DNA from: Aquibacillus koreensis
GTDB lineage: Bacteria > Bacillota > Bacilli > Bacillales > Amphibacillaceae
Length of the DNA: 64,000 bases
Reading direction: 5' to 3'
Assembly (NCBI RefSeq): GCF_025154055.1
Contig: NZ_JAOALK010000056.1
Location: forward strand, 248,001 to 312,000
In this document: positions 28,540-39,391 of the stretch, piece by piece
Layout: every line of letters starts with the position of its first letter
Numbering within the stretch: position 1 is the stretch's first letter
Position numbers and translations under genes: made by a program
Notes under the pieces: model-generated
Told to the model about the DNA's origin: nothing
Database searches by the model: none
The model's input: only the letters and a program-made list of their open reading frames with translations

Positions 28540-29209
28540 AATAATCCTCGTTGCTTTGTTGTCCCGCTATGATTTGAACCCCTGCGCTCGCACCTATACG
28601 TGTTGCGCCCGCCTTGATCATTGCTTCTGTATCTTCAAGGTTACGAACACCACCGGAAGCTTTCACACCCATTTCTGGTCCTACTGTATTACGCATTAAA
28701 GTAATATCTTCAATCGTTGCACCGCCCCCAGAGAACCCTGTGGATGTTTTTACATAATCAGCTCCGACTTTTTTAGCTAGTTCGCATGCGATTACTTTTT
28801 TTTCGTTTGTTAATAAAGATGTTTCAATTATTACTTTGGTTAAAGCTCTTCCTTTGGCCGCATCTACGACAGCTTTTATATCTTTCTCAACCGTGTCGTA
28901 ATCCTTCGATTTTAAAGCCCCAACGTTGATAACCATATCCACTTCTGTTGCACCATTTTTTATGGCATTTTCTGTTTCAAATGCTTTCGTCTCAGATGTT
29001 GTAGCACCTAGAGGAAAGCCAATAACTGTACAAACCTTCACTTCAGAATCTTTTAATTGGTTGTAGCAATAAGAAACCCAGTAGGGATTTACACAGACAG
29101 AAGCAAATCCATGCTCACGGGCTTCCTCAACGATTTGATCAATTTTTGCTTTTTCTGTATCCGGTTTTAACTGCGTGTGATCGATCATTTTTGCAATATT
29201 TTGACTCAT
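28538..29209 (-). CDS. deoC: Deoxyribose-phosphate aldolase
   Basis: A 223-residue class I aldolase that splits 2-deoxyribose 5-phosphate into glyceraldehyde 3-phosphate and acetaldehyde. The Schiff-base lysine is in [11 protein letters not shown] (~residue 155), and the helper acidic/lysine residues are in [12 protein letters not shown]. Length is normal. In B. subtilis deoC is in the dra-nupC-pdp operon elsewhere; here it stands alone between yqeW and a repeat-rich spacer. Confidence 0.97.
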   Translation of the reverse strand: MSQNIAKMIDHTQLKPDTEKAKIDQIVEEAREHGFASVCVNPYWVSYCYNQLKDSEVKVCTVIGFPLGATTSETKAFETENAIKNGATEVDMVINVGALKSKDYDTVEKDIKAVVDAAKGRALTKVIIETSLLTNEKKVIACELAKKVGADYVKTSTGFSGGGATIEDITLMRNTVGPEMGVKASGGVRNLEDTEAMIKAGATRIGASAGVQIIAGQQSNEDY

Positions 29210-29411
29210 ATTTGTCCCTTCTTTCGCTCAAGTTTTCAGTTCACATTCTAGCATTAACTTCTACAAAATACCAATATGACTGGAATGGAATTATTACTAT
29301 TATGATTCGATATAGCTAGCAATAATATGTACAAGCAGACATGTATAGGCTTTTAACATATTTTTATATAACCTCTGGCGTAAGCCAATATTCTCGATGA
29401 GCACAATCACT
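29210..29411. other. AT-rich spacer upstream of deoC
   Basis: About 200 bp without an ORF. It should contain the deoC promoter, but I could not pick one with confidence. Confidence 0.4.
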
Positions 29412-29456
29412 GACTATAATTTGACCCGAGAGCTAATTACAGTCAGTGAAGTGCAC
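29412..29456 (+). repeat. 45-bp direct repeat, left copy
   Basis: Starts GACTATAAT and ends GCAC. About 35 of its 45 positions match the copy at 29678-29722. The two copies bracket the 52-bp tandem array. Confidence 0.6.
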
Positions 29457-29495
29457 GGTTATAGACAATAATAAGACCCATTATAGACTGCAGTT

Positions 29496-29621
29496 GGGCT
29501 AGCCCTCGGTCTACAATTAGCTCTTCGTTCTCTTTCTTGTCCGAGGTTGGGCTAGCCTCGGACTACAATTAGCTCTCCGTTCTCTTTCTTGTCCGAGGTT
29601 GGGCTAGCCTCGGACTATAAT
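29496..29621 (+). repeat. 52-bp tandem repeat (about 2.4 copies)
   Basis: Unit 1 (29496-29548), unit 2 (29549-29600) and a partial third (29601-29621), each opening GGGCTAGCC. Unit 1 differs by one extra C and a few substitutions. At each junction GTCCGAGG pairs with CCTCGGAC (29539-29563 and 29591-29615), giving two identical 8-bp hairpins 52 bp apart, each with a GCTAGC in the loop. No ORF. Confidence 0.85.
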
Positions 29622-29677
29622 CGTTTCTTCAGTATTTTTTTGAGAGACGGTTACAATCAGTGAAGTGCATGAGTATT

Positions 29678-29722
29678 GACTATAATAAGACCCGATAGAA
29701 ATTTATAGTCAGAGAAGAGCAC
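29678..29722 (+). repeat. 45-bp direct repeat, right copy
   Basis: Second copy of the unit at 29412-29456, with the same GACTATAAT start and GCAC end. Shorter related stretches (CAGTGAAGTGCA, AATAAGACCC) are scattered between the copies. Confidence 0.6.
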
Positions 29723-29811
29723 AAAATAGCTAGTGCACTGCAAAATATCTTATTTTTTTCAATATATGTTACGTCGCATTTCACATCGAATATGCACAAA
29801 TCAAAACAATA

Positions 29812-29838
29812 TAAAAAAAACCAGCAAGACTGGGTTTT
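29812..29838 (-). terminator. Terminator of mtaB
   Basis: Minus strand AAAACCCAG pairs with CTGGTTTTT around a 5-nt loop, then a long T run. It overlaps the mtaB stop codon. Confidence 0.85.
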
Positions 29839-31189
29839 ATGATGATAATTCTACCTTATCAGTAATGCGAGGTTCATCCAATACTCTAACAAAGCTGCCT
29901 TCGTTGTATGGATAGCCCGCTTTATTTATTTTGACACGAACGATTTTTCCAATCATATCTTTTGTACCCTCAAACTTAACTTTTAAATAATTGTCTGAAT
30001 AGCCTACTAAGATATGATCTTCACCATCAAAATACTCTTCTGGAATTACCTCTAGAACTTCTCCTTCAAACTTAGAAGCATATTCTTTCGCTTGTTGGTT
30101 CGATAGTTCAATCAATTGATGTACACGGTTATTTTTCACATCATCATCTACTTGGTCATCCATGCGCGCTGCAGGAGTCCCAGTACGTCTTGAGAATGGG
30201 AAAACGTGTAATTCTGAATAACCTATTTCTTGGATAAAGCGGTATGTCTCCATAAATTCTTCATCCGTTTCACCAGGAAAACCTACGATCACATCAGAAG
30301 TAATCGCTAAATCAGGAAGTGCTTGTTTAATCCGATCTACTTTTTCTTTATAGAAAGCAGAAGAATATTTTCTTCTCATTCGTTCTAATACAGTGTCAGA
30401 ACCAGACTGTAGAGGGATATGCAAATGGCGTACAATCTTCTCTGATTGATCTAATACATCAATTACTTCATCCGTAATTTGACTTGCCTCAATCGATGAG
30501 ATTCTAATTCGTTTTAATCCATCAACTTTTGTCTCAAGTTCGCGAAGAAGTTTAGCAAAGTTATAATCTTTCATATCTTCACCATATCCAGCTGTATGGA
30601 TCCCTGTTAACACGATTTCTTTATATCCAGCATCTACTAACTGTTGTGCTTGTTGTAACACATTCTCAGGATCTCTAGAGCGCAATAAACCACGAGACCA
30701 AGGAATGATACAGAATGTACAAAAGTTGTTACAACCTTCTTGTATTTTTAATGAAGCTCTTGTTCTGTCTGAAAATACCGGCACGTCCATTTCTTCAAAC
30801 ACCCGGTTTTTCATAATATTAGATACACCATTAATCGGTTGATTTTTGTTTTTATGTTCTTCAATATAATCAATCATCTTCCCACGATCTTGTGTACCAA
30901 CAACTACATCTACTCCAGGTATCTCCATAATCTCACCTGGGGATGTTTGGGCATAACAACCCGTTACACAGACAACAGCGTCTGGATTTTTACGTACAGC
31001 ACGCCTAATAACCTGTCTACTTTTTTTATCTCCTGTATTCGTAACTGTACAAGTATTTATAACATAAACATCGGAACCATGGTCAAACTCAACGCGGTCA
31101 TAGCCGGCATTTTTAAACTTTTGCCAAATTCCTTCTGTTTCATAATGGTTTACTTTACAACCTAATGTATGAAAAGCCACTGTTGGCAT
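29837..31189 (-). CDS. mtaB: tRNA t6A37 methylthiotransferase MtaB
   Basis: A 450-residue radical-SAM methylthiotransferase (YqeV) that converts t6A37 to ms2t6A in ANN-decoding tRNAs. The N-terminal UPF0004 domain provides cysteines in LGCKVN, NTCTVTN and VTGCYAQ for one iron-sulfur cluster. The radical-SAM cluster motif is CNNFCTFC (~residue 153), and a TRAM domain closes the protein (about 370-440). It ends an operon hrcA-independent of the repeat region: prmA-rsmE-mtaB, with 4 bp to rsmE. Confidence 0.96.
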   Translation of the reverse strand: MPTVAFHTLGCKVNHYETEGIWQKFKNAGYDRVEFDHGSDVYVINTCTVTNTGDKKSRQVIRRAVRKNPDAVVCVTGCYAQTSPGEIMEIPGVDVVVGTQDRGKMIDYIEEHKNKNQPINGVSNIMKNRVFEEMDVPVFSDRTRASLKIQEGCNNFCTFCIIPWSRGLLRSRDPENVLQQAQQLVDAGYKEIVLTGIHTAGYGEDMKDYNFAKLLRELETKVDGLKRIRISSIEASQITDEVIDVLDQSEKIVRHLHIPLQSGSDTVLERMRRKYSSAFYKEKVDRIKQALPDLAITSDVIVGFPGETDEEFMETYRFIQEIGYSELHVFPFSRRTGTPAARMDDQVDDDVKNNRVHQLIELSNQQAKEYASKFEGEVLEVIPEEYFDGEDHILVGYSDNYLKVKFEGTKDMIGKIVRVKINKAGYPYNEGSFVRVLDEPRITDKVELSS

Positions 31190-31193
31190 TTCA

Positions 31194-31946
31194 TCACCTC
31201 AATTCTTCAAAATGATAAGAAATACTAGATAAAAAATAGAGGGGCGCCGTCTCTGTTCTCAGTATTCTAGGTCCGAGCCTAACCGAACGAAAACCAGCTT
31301 CCTTTAATTGACTAACCTCTGCTTCAGAGAAGCCACCTTCTGGACCGATACACACAATAACACTCTGAGTGTCTTTAAGTGAATGCATTGCATTACTTAA
31401 TTTCTCAAAGTGTGATGATCGTGCTTCCTCTTCATATGCAAATAGTTTAACATCATAATCATTACTTTTCTCTAGTAGTTTTTGGAAGCTAACAACAGTG
31501 TCGACGACAGGAATACGAGATCGATGCGCCTGTTCACTAGCCTCTTTTACGATCTTCTTGAATCTGTCCAATTTCTTAGCGGCTTTTTTTTCATCCCATT
31601 TCACTACCGATCGCGATGCTTGAAATGGGATAAATGAGGCTGCTCCTAATTCAGTTCCCTTTTGTAGGATCAGCTCTAATTTATCACCTTTTGGTAACCC
31701 TTGTGCAATTGTTACATCTACAGGTAATTCCACTTGTTCCTCTTTCCATTCTTGGACCTGAGCCGTCACATGGTCATTTGTCAGTTCCATTAACGCACAA
31801 ACTGCGACCTTACCTTCTGGATGCGCACACAAAATGTGGTCTCCTTTTTCCATCCGCATAACTCTAACAATATGATGAACATCATCACCAGTGATCTTCA
31901 CATGGCCGTCTGCCCAATTAGAACTAGTAATAAAGTATCTTTGCAC
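31194..31946 (-). CDS. rsmE: 16S rRNA m3U1498 methyltransferase RsmE
   Basis: A 250-residue SPOUT methyltransferase (YqeU) that methylates N3 of U1498 in 16S rRNA. An N-terminal PUA-like domain (about 1-70) is followed by the knotted SAM domain with IGPEGGFSEAEV (~residue 195) and LRTETAPL. Sits 15 bp after prmA and 4 bp before mtaB; the three form a translation-modification operon. Confidence 0.96.
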   Translation of the reverse strand: MQRYFITSSNWADGHVKITGDDVHHIVRVMRMEKGDHILCAHPEGKVAVCALMELTNDHVTAQVQEWKEEQVELPVDVTIAQGLPKGDKLELILQKGTELGAASFIPFQASRSVVKWDEKKAAKKLDRFKKIVKEASEQAHRSRIPVVDTVVSFQKLLEKSNDYDVKLFAYEEEARSSHFEKLSNAMHSLKDTQSVIVCIGPEGGFSEAEVSQLKEAGFRSVRLGPRILRTETAPLYFLSSISYHFEELR

Positions 31947-31961
31947 GAAAGGGTCACCTCC

Positions 31962-32900
31962 TTATTGTTTTTTTGCTGTAATAGAAATCCAATCTTCCAT
32001 TTGATTAATTTCTACTATCTCAAAACCTGTTTCAATTAGTGCCTCTTTTACTAGTTGTTTTTTCGCTTGAATAATTCCAGATGTGATAAACATTCCGCCA
32101 GGCTTTAGCAAGTTGAAAGCATCTTTTTCAAATCGCAAAATAATTTCTGCCAATATATTAGAGACAATAATATCTACTTGGTTTGTAACATTATTTAGCA
32201 GGTTGTTCTGCTTGGAAATAATCTTGTCTTCTACTTTATTAATCTTTGCATTTAATTTTGTTGTTTTAACTGCGATCTCATCAAGGTCATAAGCGCTCAC
32301 GTGACTAGCACCTAATAAAACAGAAGCAATGCTTAACACCCCTGAACCTGCACCGACATCAATCACTTCATCCCCTTGTTGTATATAACGCTCCAAAGCC
32401 TGAATACTTAGAACCGTCGTAGGATGCGTTCCAGTCCCAAAGGCCATACCTGGATCTAACTCTATAATGAGCTCGTCACTCGATACCGGGGTATAATCTT
32501 CCCACGTAGGAGTAATCGTAACTTTTTCTGATATCTTTACAGGTTTATAGTACTTTTTCCAAGCAGTTGCCCAATCTTCTTCATTCACTTCACTTAACGT
32601 GATTTGGTTCATCCCTAAATCAATGTCGTAAAGTAGTAAGTTATTTATTGCTTGTTTGATTTCATCAACTGTTTCGCCTAGAAAGCTATTTACTGGTAAG
32701 TATGCTTTTAGGATGACACCTTCTTCTGGATAGTCATCCGGATTTAACTCATAAAGCTCTCCTAGTTGCGTGTCACGTTCCTTTACTAAATCATGTGGAT
32801 CTTCAATAACAACGCCACTAGCTCCTGCTTCATGAAGTATGTTGGAAATTGGTTCAATTGCCTCATTAGTGGTATGGATACACAGCTCAGTCCACTTCAA
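31962..32900 (-). CDS. prmA: Ribosomal protein L11 methyltransferase
   Basis: A 312-residue SAM-dependent methyltransferase for ribosomal protein L11. The N-terminal ferredoxin-like substrate domain (about 1-100) is followed by the class I Rossmann domain with GTGTHPTT and DVGAGSGVLSIA (~residue 175-195) and VSNILAEI. It lies 97 bp after dnaJ, the usual neighbour in Bacillaceae. Confidence 0.96.
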   Translation of the reverse strand: MKWTELCIHTTNEAIEPISNILHEAGASGVVIEDPHDLVKERDTQLGELYELNPDDYPEEGVILKAYLPVNSFLGETVDEIKQAINNLLLYDIDLGMNQITLSEVNEEDWATAWKKYYKPVKISEKVTITPTWEDYTPVSSDELIIELDPGMAFGTGTHPTTVLSIQALERYIQQGDEVIDVGAGSGVLSIASVLLGASHVSAYDLDEIAVKTTKLNAKINKVEDKIISKQNNLLNNVTNQVDIIVSNILAEIILRFEKDAFNLLKPGGMFITSGIIQAKKQLVKEALIETGFEIVEINQMEDWISITAKKQ

Positions 32901-32996
32901 AAGATCAACTCATTTCGTCTTTTATTGATGACACATCCGTATCATGTCAACACCAAATGGATATAATGAGATAGGTCCATTTATCCACTATACGTA

Positions 32997-34124
32997 TTAT
33001 TCCCCTTTAAATGCTCTTTTCACACGTTGAAAAAATGAATCTTCATGTTCATCCGTCGGTTTATTTCCACCTAAATCATTTAATTCTCTTAATAGTTCTT
33101 TTTGTCTATCATCAAGATTTGTAGGTGTTACAACTCTTATTTTCACGTGTTGATCTCCGTGAACTTGACTTCTTACATTTGGTGCACCTTTTCCTTTCAA
33201 ACGGAATGTTTTGCCCGTTTGTGTACCTGCTGGCACCTTTAACTTCACTTTTCCATGTACAGTTGGAATTTCAATTTCATCACCTAGTGCTGCTTGGGCA
33301 AAGGTTACTGGCATCTCACAGAAGATATGGTCCCCTTCACGTTGATAAAATTCATGGCCTCTAACCTGAATAACAACATAAAGATCTCCTGGAGGACCAC
33401 CATTTGCTCCAGCTTCACCTTGACCAGAAACGCGAATTTGTTGTCCCTCGTCAATTCCAGCAGGGATACTGATATGGATTTTTTTGCGTTTTCTAACCTT
33501 ACCAGAGCCACCACATGTATTACATTTGTCCTCAATCATCTTACCGGATCCTTGACAATAGTGACATACTCGTTTGTTCACAACACGACCAAACGGTGTA
33601 TTTTGCTCCACATTTAATTGACCTGATCCATTACAGTGCGAACAGGTTTTAGGTTTCGTACCAGGTTTTGCTCCAGAGCCATCACAGGTTTCACAATTTT
33701 CTTCTCTTGGAATTTCAATATCTGTTTCTTTTCCAAAGATGGCCTCTTCAAAATTCAGTGTCATAGTATACTGAAGATCCGCACCTTGCCTTGGAGCATT
33801 AGGGTCTCTCCGTCGTCCGCCCCCACCAAAGAACATATCAAAGATATCACCGAATCCACCAAAGTCTTCTGCTCCTCCGAATCCGCCACCAAAGCCTTGA
33901 CTCTGAGGTCCAGCATGGCCAAATTGGTCATACTGCGCACGTTTTTGATCATTGTTTAATACTTCATAAGCTTCTTTTGCTTCTTTAAACTTATCAGATG
34001 CATCCGCCTCTTTATTCACGTCTGGATGGTATTTACGTGCTAGCTTACGATAAGCCTTTTTAAGCTCTTCTTTAGAGGCATCTTTAGATACACCTAACAC
34101 TTCATAATAATCTCGTTTACTCAC
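32997..34124 (-). CDS. dnaJ: Chaperone DnaJ
   Basis: A 375-residue Hsp40 that delivers unfolded substrates to DnaK and stimulates its ATPase. In order it has a J domain with the HPD triad (YHPDVN, ~residue 33), a Gly/Phe-rich stretch (about 75-120), four zinc-finger repeats ([32 protein letters not shown], ~145-210) and the C-terminal substrate domains. Located 165 bp downstream of dnaK. Confidence 0.98.
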   Translation of the reverse strand: MSKRDYYEVLGVSKDASKEELKKAYRKLARKYHPDVNKEADASDKFKEAKEAYEVLNNDQKRAQYDQFGHAGPQSQGFGGGFGGAEDFGGFGDIFDMFFGGGGRRRDPNAPRQGADLQYTMTLNFEEAIFGKETDIEIPREENCETCDGSGAKPGTKPKTCSHCNGSGQLNVEQNTPFGRVVNKRVCHYCQGSGKMIEDKCNTCGGSGKVRKRKKIHISIPAGIDEGQQIRVSGQGEAGANGGPPGDLYVVIQVRGHEFYQREGDHIFCEMPVTFAQAALGDEIEIPTVHGKVKLKVPAGTQTGKTFRLKGKGAPNVRSQVHGDQHVKIRVVTPTNLDDRQKELLRELNDLGGNKPTDEHEDSFFQRVKRAFKGE

Positions 34125-34289
34125 GTACCGATCACTCTCCCGACTCTCTTAGCATAGAGTTTATCATAACATTTATTGTATTTTATGAGCAAATGATATC
34201 GCATCATATTTAGACTATATTGAATGAAAAAGCCAAAGCCAAGAAAGACCTGACTTTGACTTTTATAAAAACATTCATTCATTTATTAA

Positions 34290-36143
<1,854 letters not shown>

Positions 36144-36161
36144 TTACACCATATGTAATGA

Positions 36162-36743
36162 TTATTGATTTACTTTTACCATTGCAGGGCGAATAACCCG
36201 ATCTTTTAATTTATAGCCTTTTTGTAGTTCTTCTACAACTACATTCGAATCAAACTGATCATCTTCTACTTGCATCACAGCTTGATGTAGGTGTGGATCA
36301 AATTCCTGACCCTTCGCCTCAATCTCTTCGACGCCTTCATTTTTCAAAGCATCTGTTAATTGACGATAAACCATTTTCAATCCATCAACTACTCCTGAAG
36401 CAGACGAATCTTCTACCTCTATTTGAAGCGCTCTTTCAAAGTTGTCTACCACTGGAAGCAATTCGGTTATTAGAGATTGTGATCTATATTTACGATCCGC
36501 TTCTTTCTCCTTTTGCGTGCGCTTGCGGAAGTTATCATATTCTGCTTGAACCCTCAACAATCGTTGATAGATTTCATCTTTCTCTTGCTTCACTTTCTCT
36601 ACCTCTGAATCTATTGTTTCCACTTCTTCTTGTTCTGAGGTTTCGTCTACTATTTCTTGTTCACTATTTTCTATGATTTCTTCTTCGTTTGTATTTGTTT
36701 CTTCAACTGTTTCATAATCTTTTGTTTGATCTTTTTCTTCCAC
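36162..36743 (-). CDS. grpE: Nucleotide exchange factor GrpE
   Basis: The exchange factor for DnaK, about 193 residues. A long acidic, disordered N-terminus (about 1-50, rich in Glu/Thr) leads into the coiled-coil helix ([18 protein letters not shown]) and a C-terminal beta wing with [14 protein letters not shown] 36743 is preferred because AGGAGGTGACAATC precedes it; a GTG three codons earlier lies inside that ribosome binding site. Confidence 0.96.
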   Translation of the reverse strand: MEEKDQTKDYETVEETNTNEEEIIENSEQEIVDETSEQEEVETIDSEVEKVKQEKDEIYQRLLRVQAEYDNFRKRTQKEKEADRKYRSQSLITELLPVVDNFERALQIEVEDSSASGVVDGLKMVYRQLTDALKNEGVEEIEAKGQEFDPHLHQAVMQVEDDQFDSNVVVEELQKGYKLKDRVIRPAMVKVNQ

Positions 36744-36877
36744 GATTGTCACCTCCTCGACCTTACTAAGAATAGCCTTGTTGAATATATCACGAATGAT
36801 TTTGAAAATAAATCAATTCGAATTAAACGATACGGTACCTTTAGTTCCAAAAGATAAAAGTAGTATGCCCATCAACG

Positions 36878-36927
36878 CAAAAATAAGGGATGGGAAAAAT
36901 CCCCACCACAACCATCTATTCCCTTAT
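36878..36927 (-). terminator. Probable terminator or attenuator between hrcA and grpE
   Basis: Minus strand ATAAGGGA pairs with TCCCTTAT, enclosing a second weaker pairing (GATGG / CCATC-like), followed by TTTTTG. It would uncouple hrcA from grpE-dnaK-dnaJ. Confidence 0.5.
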
Positions 36928-36936
36928 CCCTCACTT

Positions 36937-37959
36937 TTAATACCAAGAATGGAATGTCTTTGTTAATCGTGATGAAAGAACGTTAAGTAAAGATATAACT
37001 CGTGAATATTCCATACGAGTTGGACCTAATAAAGCAATCGTTCCAAGTTGATTATCTCCTAGAGAATACGTGGCTGTTATTAAGCTACAGTCTTGCATTG
37101 CGTCAATTTTATTCTCTTGACCAATGGACACCTTTAATCCACCAGTTGCAGCACGTAAAAGATCAGCAATCTCATCTTCTTGTTCTATTACGGAATATAA
37201 AGAACGAATCTTTTCTATATCCTTAAACTCCGGTTGCATCAGAATATTGGTTTTCCCTCCAACATAAAGCTTGACCTGTTGTTCATCAAAAAATGCTGAT
37301 TGCAAGTATTGGTATGCAAGGTCAACATCTTCCATATACGAATGCAGAAGAAGAGCAATTTCTGTCGATAGTTTTTCATGCAATTGGATGATTGGTACTC
37401 CGACCAATCGCTCATTTAAAATGTTAACCATTTTTTCCAAATCACTTGGACGAATCTTTGCAGGAACACTAAATGAACGATGTTCCACATGACCCGTATT
37501 TGTTACTAATATGGCGACAGCCGTATGGGCAGACAAACTAATAATTTGTAACTGCTTCAACTTCGTCTCAAAAACTTCAGGCCCAAGGATAATCGACGTA
37601 TAATTTGTTAGATTCGACAATACTTGCGCTGACTTTTGAACAACTTGTTCAAATTCCACCATTTCCTTTTCAAATGTATCGGTTATTATGTTCAAGTCCG
37701 ATTTCGACAAACGAAAAGGAGAAAGTAGATGATCGACATAAAATCGATACCCTTTTTCAGAAGGCACTCTCCCAGATGACGAATGCGTTTTTTCAATGAA
37801 TCCCATTTCTTCTAAATCGGCCATTTCATTTCGAATGGTGGCTGAACTAAACGAAACGTCTTCTTTTTTTGCAATAGAACGAGATCCAATCGGTTGTGCC
37901 GTCTGGATGAATTCATCAATAATCACTTGTAATACTAACAATTGTCTATTTGTTAACAT
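36937..37959 (-). CDS. hrcA: Heat-inducible transcription repressor HrcA
   Basis: The 340-residue repressor of class I heat-shock genes. An N-terminal winged helix (TNRQLLVLQVIIDEFIQTAQ, FSSATIRNEMADLEEMGF) binds CIRCE; the rest is the GAF-like dimerisation domain. GroE keeps it active, so it responds to unfolded protein load. It represses its own operon through the CIRCE site 16 bp upstream of its start. Confidence 0.98.
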   Translation of the reverse strand: MLTNRQLLVLQVIIDEFIQTAQPIGSRSIAKKEDVSFSSATIRNEMADLEEMGFIEKTHSSSGRVPSEKGYRFYVDHLLSPFRLSKSDLNIITDTFEKEMVEFEQVVQKSAQVLSNLTNYTSIILGPEVFETKLKQLQIISLSAHTAVAILVTNTGHVEHRSFSVPAKIRPSDLEKMVNILNERLVGVPIIQLHEKLSTEIALLLHSYMEDVDLAYQYLQSAFFDEQQVKLYVGGKTNILMQPEFKDIEKIRSLYSVIEQEDEIADLLRAATGGLKVSIGQENKIDAMQDCSLITATYSLGDNQLGTIALLGPTRMEYSRVISLLNVLSSRLTKTFHSWY

Positions 37960-37974
37960 CGATGATCACCTCTG

Positions 37975-38001
37975 TTAGCACTCTTATCTAACGAGTGCTA
38001 A
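37975..38001. promoter_or_regulatory. CIRCE operator of the hrcA operon
   Basis: A perfect CIRCE: TTAGCACTC, 9-nt spacer, GAGTGCTAA. It lies between the hrcA promoter and start codon and binds HrcA. Confidence 0.97.
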
Positions 38002-38011
38002 ATCTAATAAT

Positions 38012-38040
38012 AAATTATCAAAAGGTACTCAAATTGTCAA
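38012..38040 (-). promoter_or_regulatory. Sigma-A promoter of hrcA
   Basis: TTGACA on the minus strand (38040-38035), overlapping the hemW stop codon, with a TAATTT-like -10 seventeen nt on. CIRCE lies immediately downstream. Confidence 0.6.
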
Positions 38041-39203
38041 TGCGAAAGCTTAAAAGTTTCGTCATCTAATAAAAATGCTTGAAAGACTTCGTTTCCGAAC
38101 AATAAACCGTTCTCAGTTAACTGGACGTAATCTTCAGTTTCCTTTAGCCAATTTTTTTGTTTTAGATATTGAATGGAAGATGCGTAAAGCTCCGTTAAGG
38201 AAATATCGTACTTGTTGAAGAAGTTTTGCTTCGAGACACCTTCTAACTTTCTAAGACCAAGGAACATTTCTTCTTCAATTTGTTCTTTCAAACCAATTTC
38301 TTCTTTATGCAAAACCGGCAATCCATCTTCATTTGCTTTTTTTACGTAAGCTGGAAACGGTCTTAGATTTATTATTCGTTCACCAGGCAAATACCCATGT
38401 GCTCCTGCACCAAAACCATAATAAAAATCGTTATTCCAGTATGTTAAGTTATGCTTACTTTCAAAGCCCGGCTCTGCAAAGTTACTGATTTCATATTGTT
38501 GTTTCCCGTGTCTTAACATTTGATCTCTTAGCACTTGAAACATTTGTGCTTCTACTTCTTCTTTTGGTTTCATTAATTTACCTTTCATATAACGCTGATA
38601 GAATACGGTTTTAGGCTCAATCTGTAACGAATATGCCGAATAATGAGGCAAATCAAATGATAGTGCTTCTTTTATCGTGTGTTCAAAATGATTAAGGGTC
38701 TGATTGGGTAAACCATAAATTAAATCAATGCTGATATTATGAATTCCATGTTGTTTAAGGGCATCTACATTTTGGTACACATCTTTAATTCGGTGGAGTC
38801 TCCCTAGTTGTTCCAGCATTTCATCATCGAATACTTGCACTCCCATGGAAATTCGATTAACACCATAATCCCTTAGTAGTTTGATTTTATCCTCATCTAA
38901 ATCACCGGGATTTGCTTCAAATGAATACTCTTCGCATGTTGCAACTTCAAAATGTTGATCAACAATTTCTAGCAACTGCTTTAATTGACGAGTATTTAAT
39001 GCCGTTGGAGTTCCACCACCGACAAAAATTGTTTTCATCTTCTGTTTTGGCTTTTGAATATAGGTAGTTACTTCTTTCTGTAATGCTTCAATATAGTCAT
39101 CGGCCATCTTTTCTTCATAAAAGAATTTTGTGAAATCACAGTAATGACAAATTTTTTCACAAAATGGTATGTGTATATATGCGGATGAAACCATACATTT
39201 CAT
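38037..39203 (-). CDS. hemW: HemW, radical-SAM heme chaperone
   Basis: A 388-residue radical-SAM protein (YqeR), formerly annotated as oxygen-independent coproporphyrinogen III oxidase. The [4Fe-4S] motif CxxxCxxC is in CEKICHYC near residue 14-21; GGGTPTAL and SIDLIYGLP follow. HemW-type proteins bind heme and deliver it to respiratory enzymes rather than oxidise coproporphyrinogen, so I prefer that name. AAGGAG precedes the ATG at 39203; an ATG three codons on is an alternative. It lies between lepA and hrcA as in B. subtilis. Confidence 0.93.
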   Translation of the reverse strand: MKCMVSSAYIHIPFCEKICHYCDFTKFFYEEKMADDYIEALQKEVTTYIQKPKQKMKTIFVGGGTPTALNTRQLKQLLEIVDQHFEVATCEEYSFEANPGDLDEDKIKLLRDYGVNRISMGVQVFDDEMLEQLGRLHRIKDVYQNVDALKQHGIHNISIDLIYGLPNQTLNHFEHTIKEALSFDLPHYSAYSLQIEPKTVFYQRYMKGKLMKPKEEVEAQMFQVLRDQMLRHGKQQYEISNFAEPGFESKHNLTYWNNDFYYGFGAGAHGYLPGERIINLRPFPAYVKKANEDGLPVLHKEEIGLKEQIEEEMFLGLRKLEGVSKQNFFNKYDISLTELYASSIQYLKQKNWLKETEDYVQLTENGLLFGNEVFQAFLLDDETFKLSH

Positions 39204-39351
39204 CTCCTTATAGCTGTTATTTGATTATTTCTGTTTGTCTGAACACAGGCAATCCTTCTTCAAGTTTCTTTTTCTTTTGTTATGGATCCCTACATTCTTC
39301 TTACTTTAACCTGTTACGCGATATCAACGTACATAGGAGCAGATATAAGTG

Positions 39352-39383
39352 CGAAACCCTTGTCAGTTAATGACAAGGGTTGT
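39352..39383 (-). terminator. Hairpin terminator after lepA
   Basis: AACCCTTGTCA pairs with TGACAAGGGTT around a 5-nt loop. The trailing minus-strand sequence TTTCGC is only a short T run. Confidence 0.65.
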
Positions 39384-39391
39384 TAGATTCA

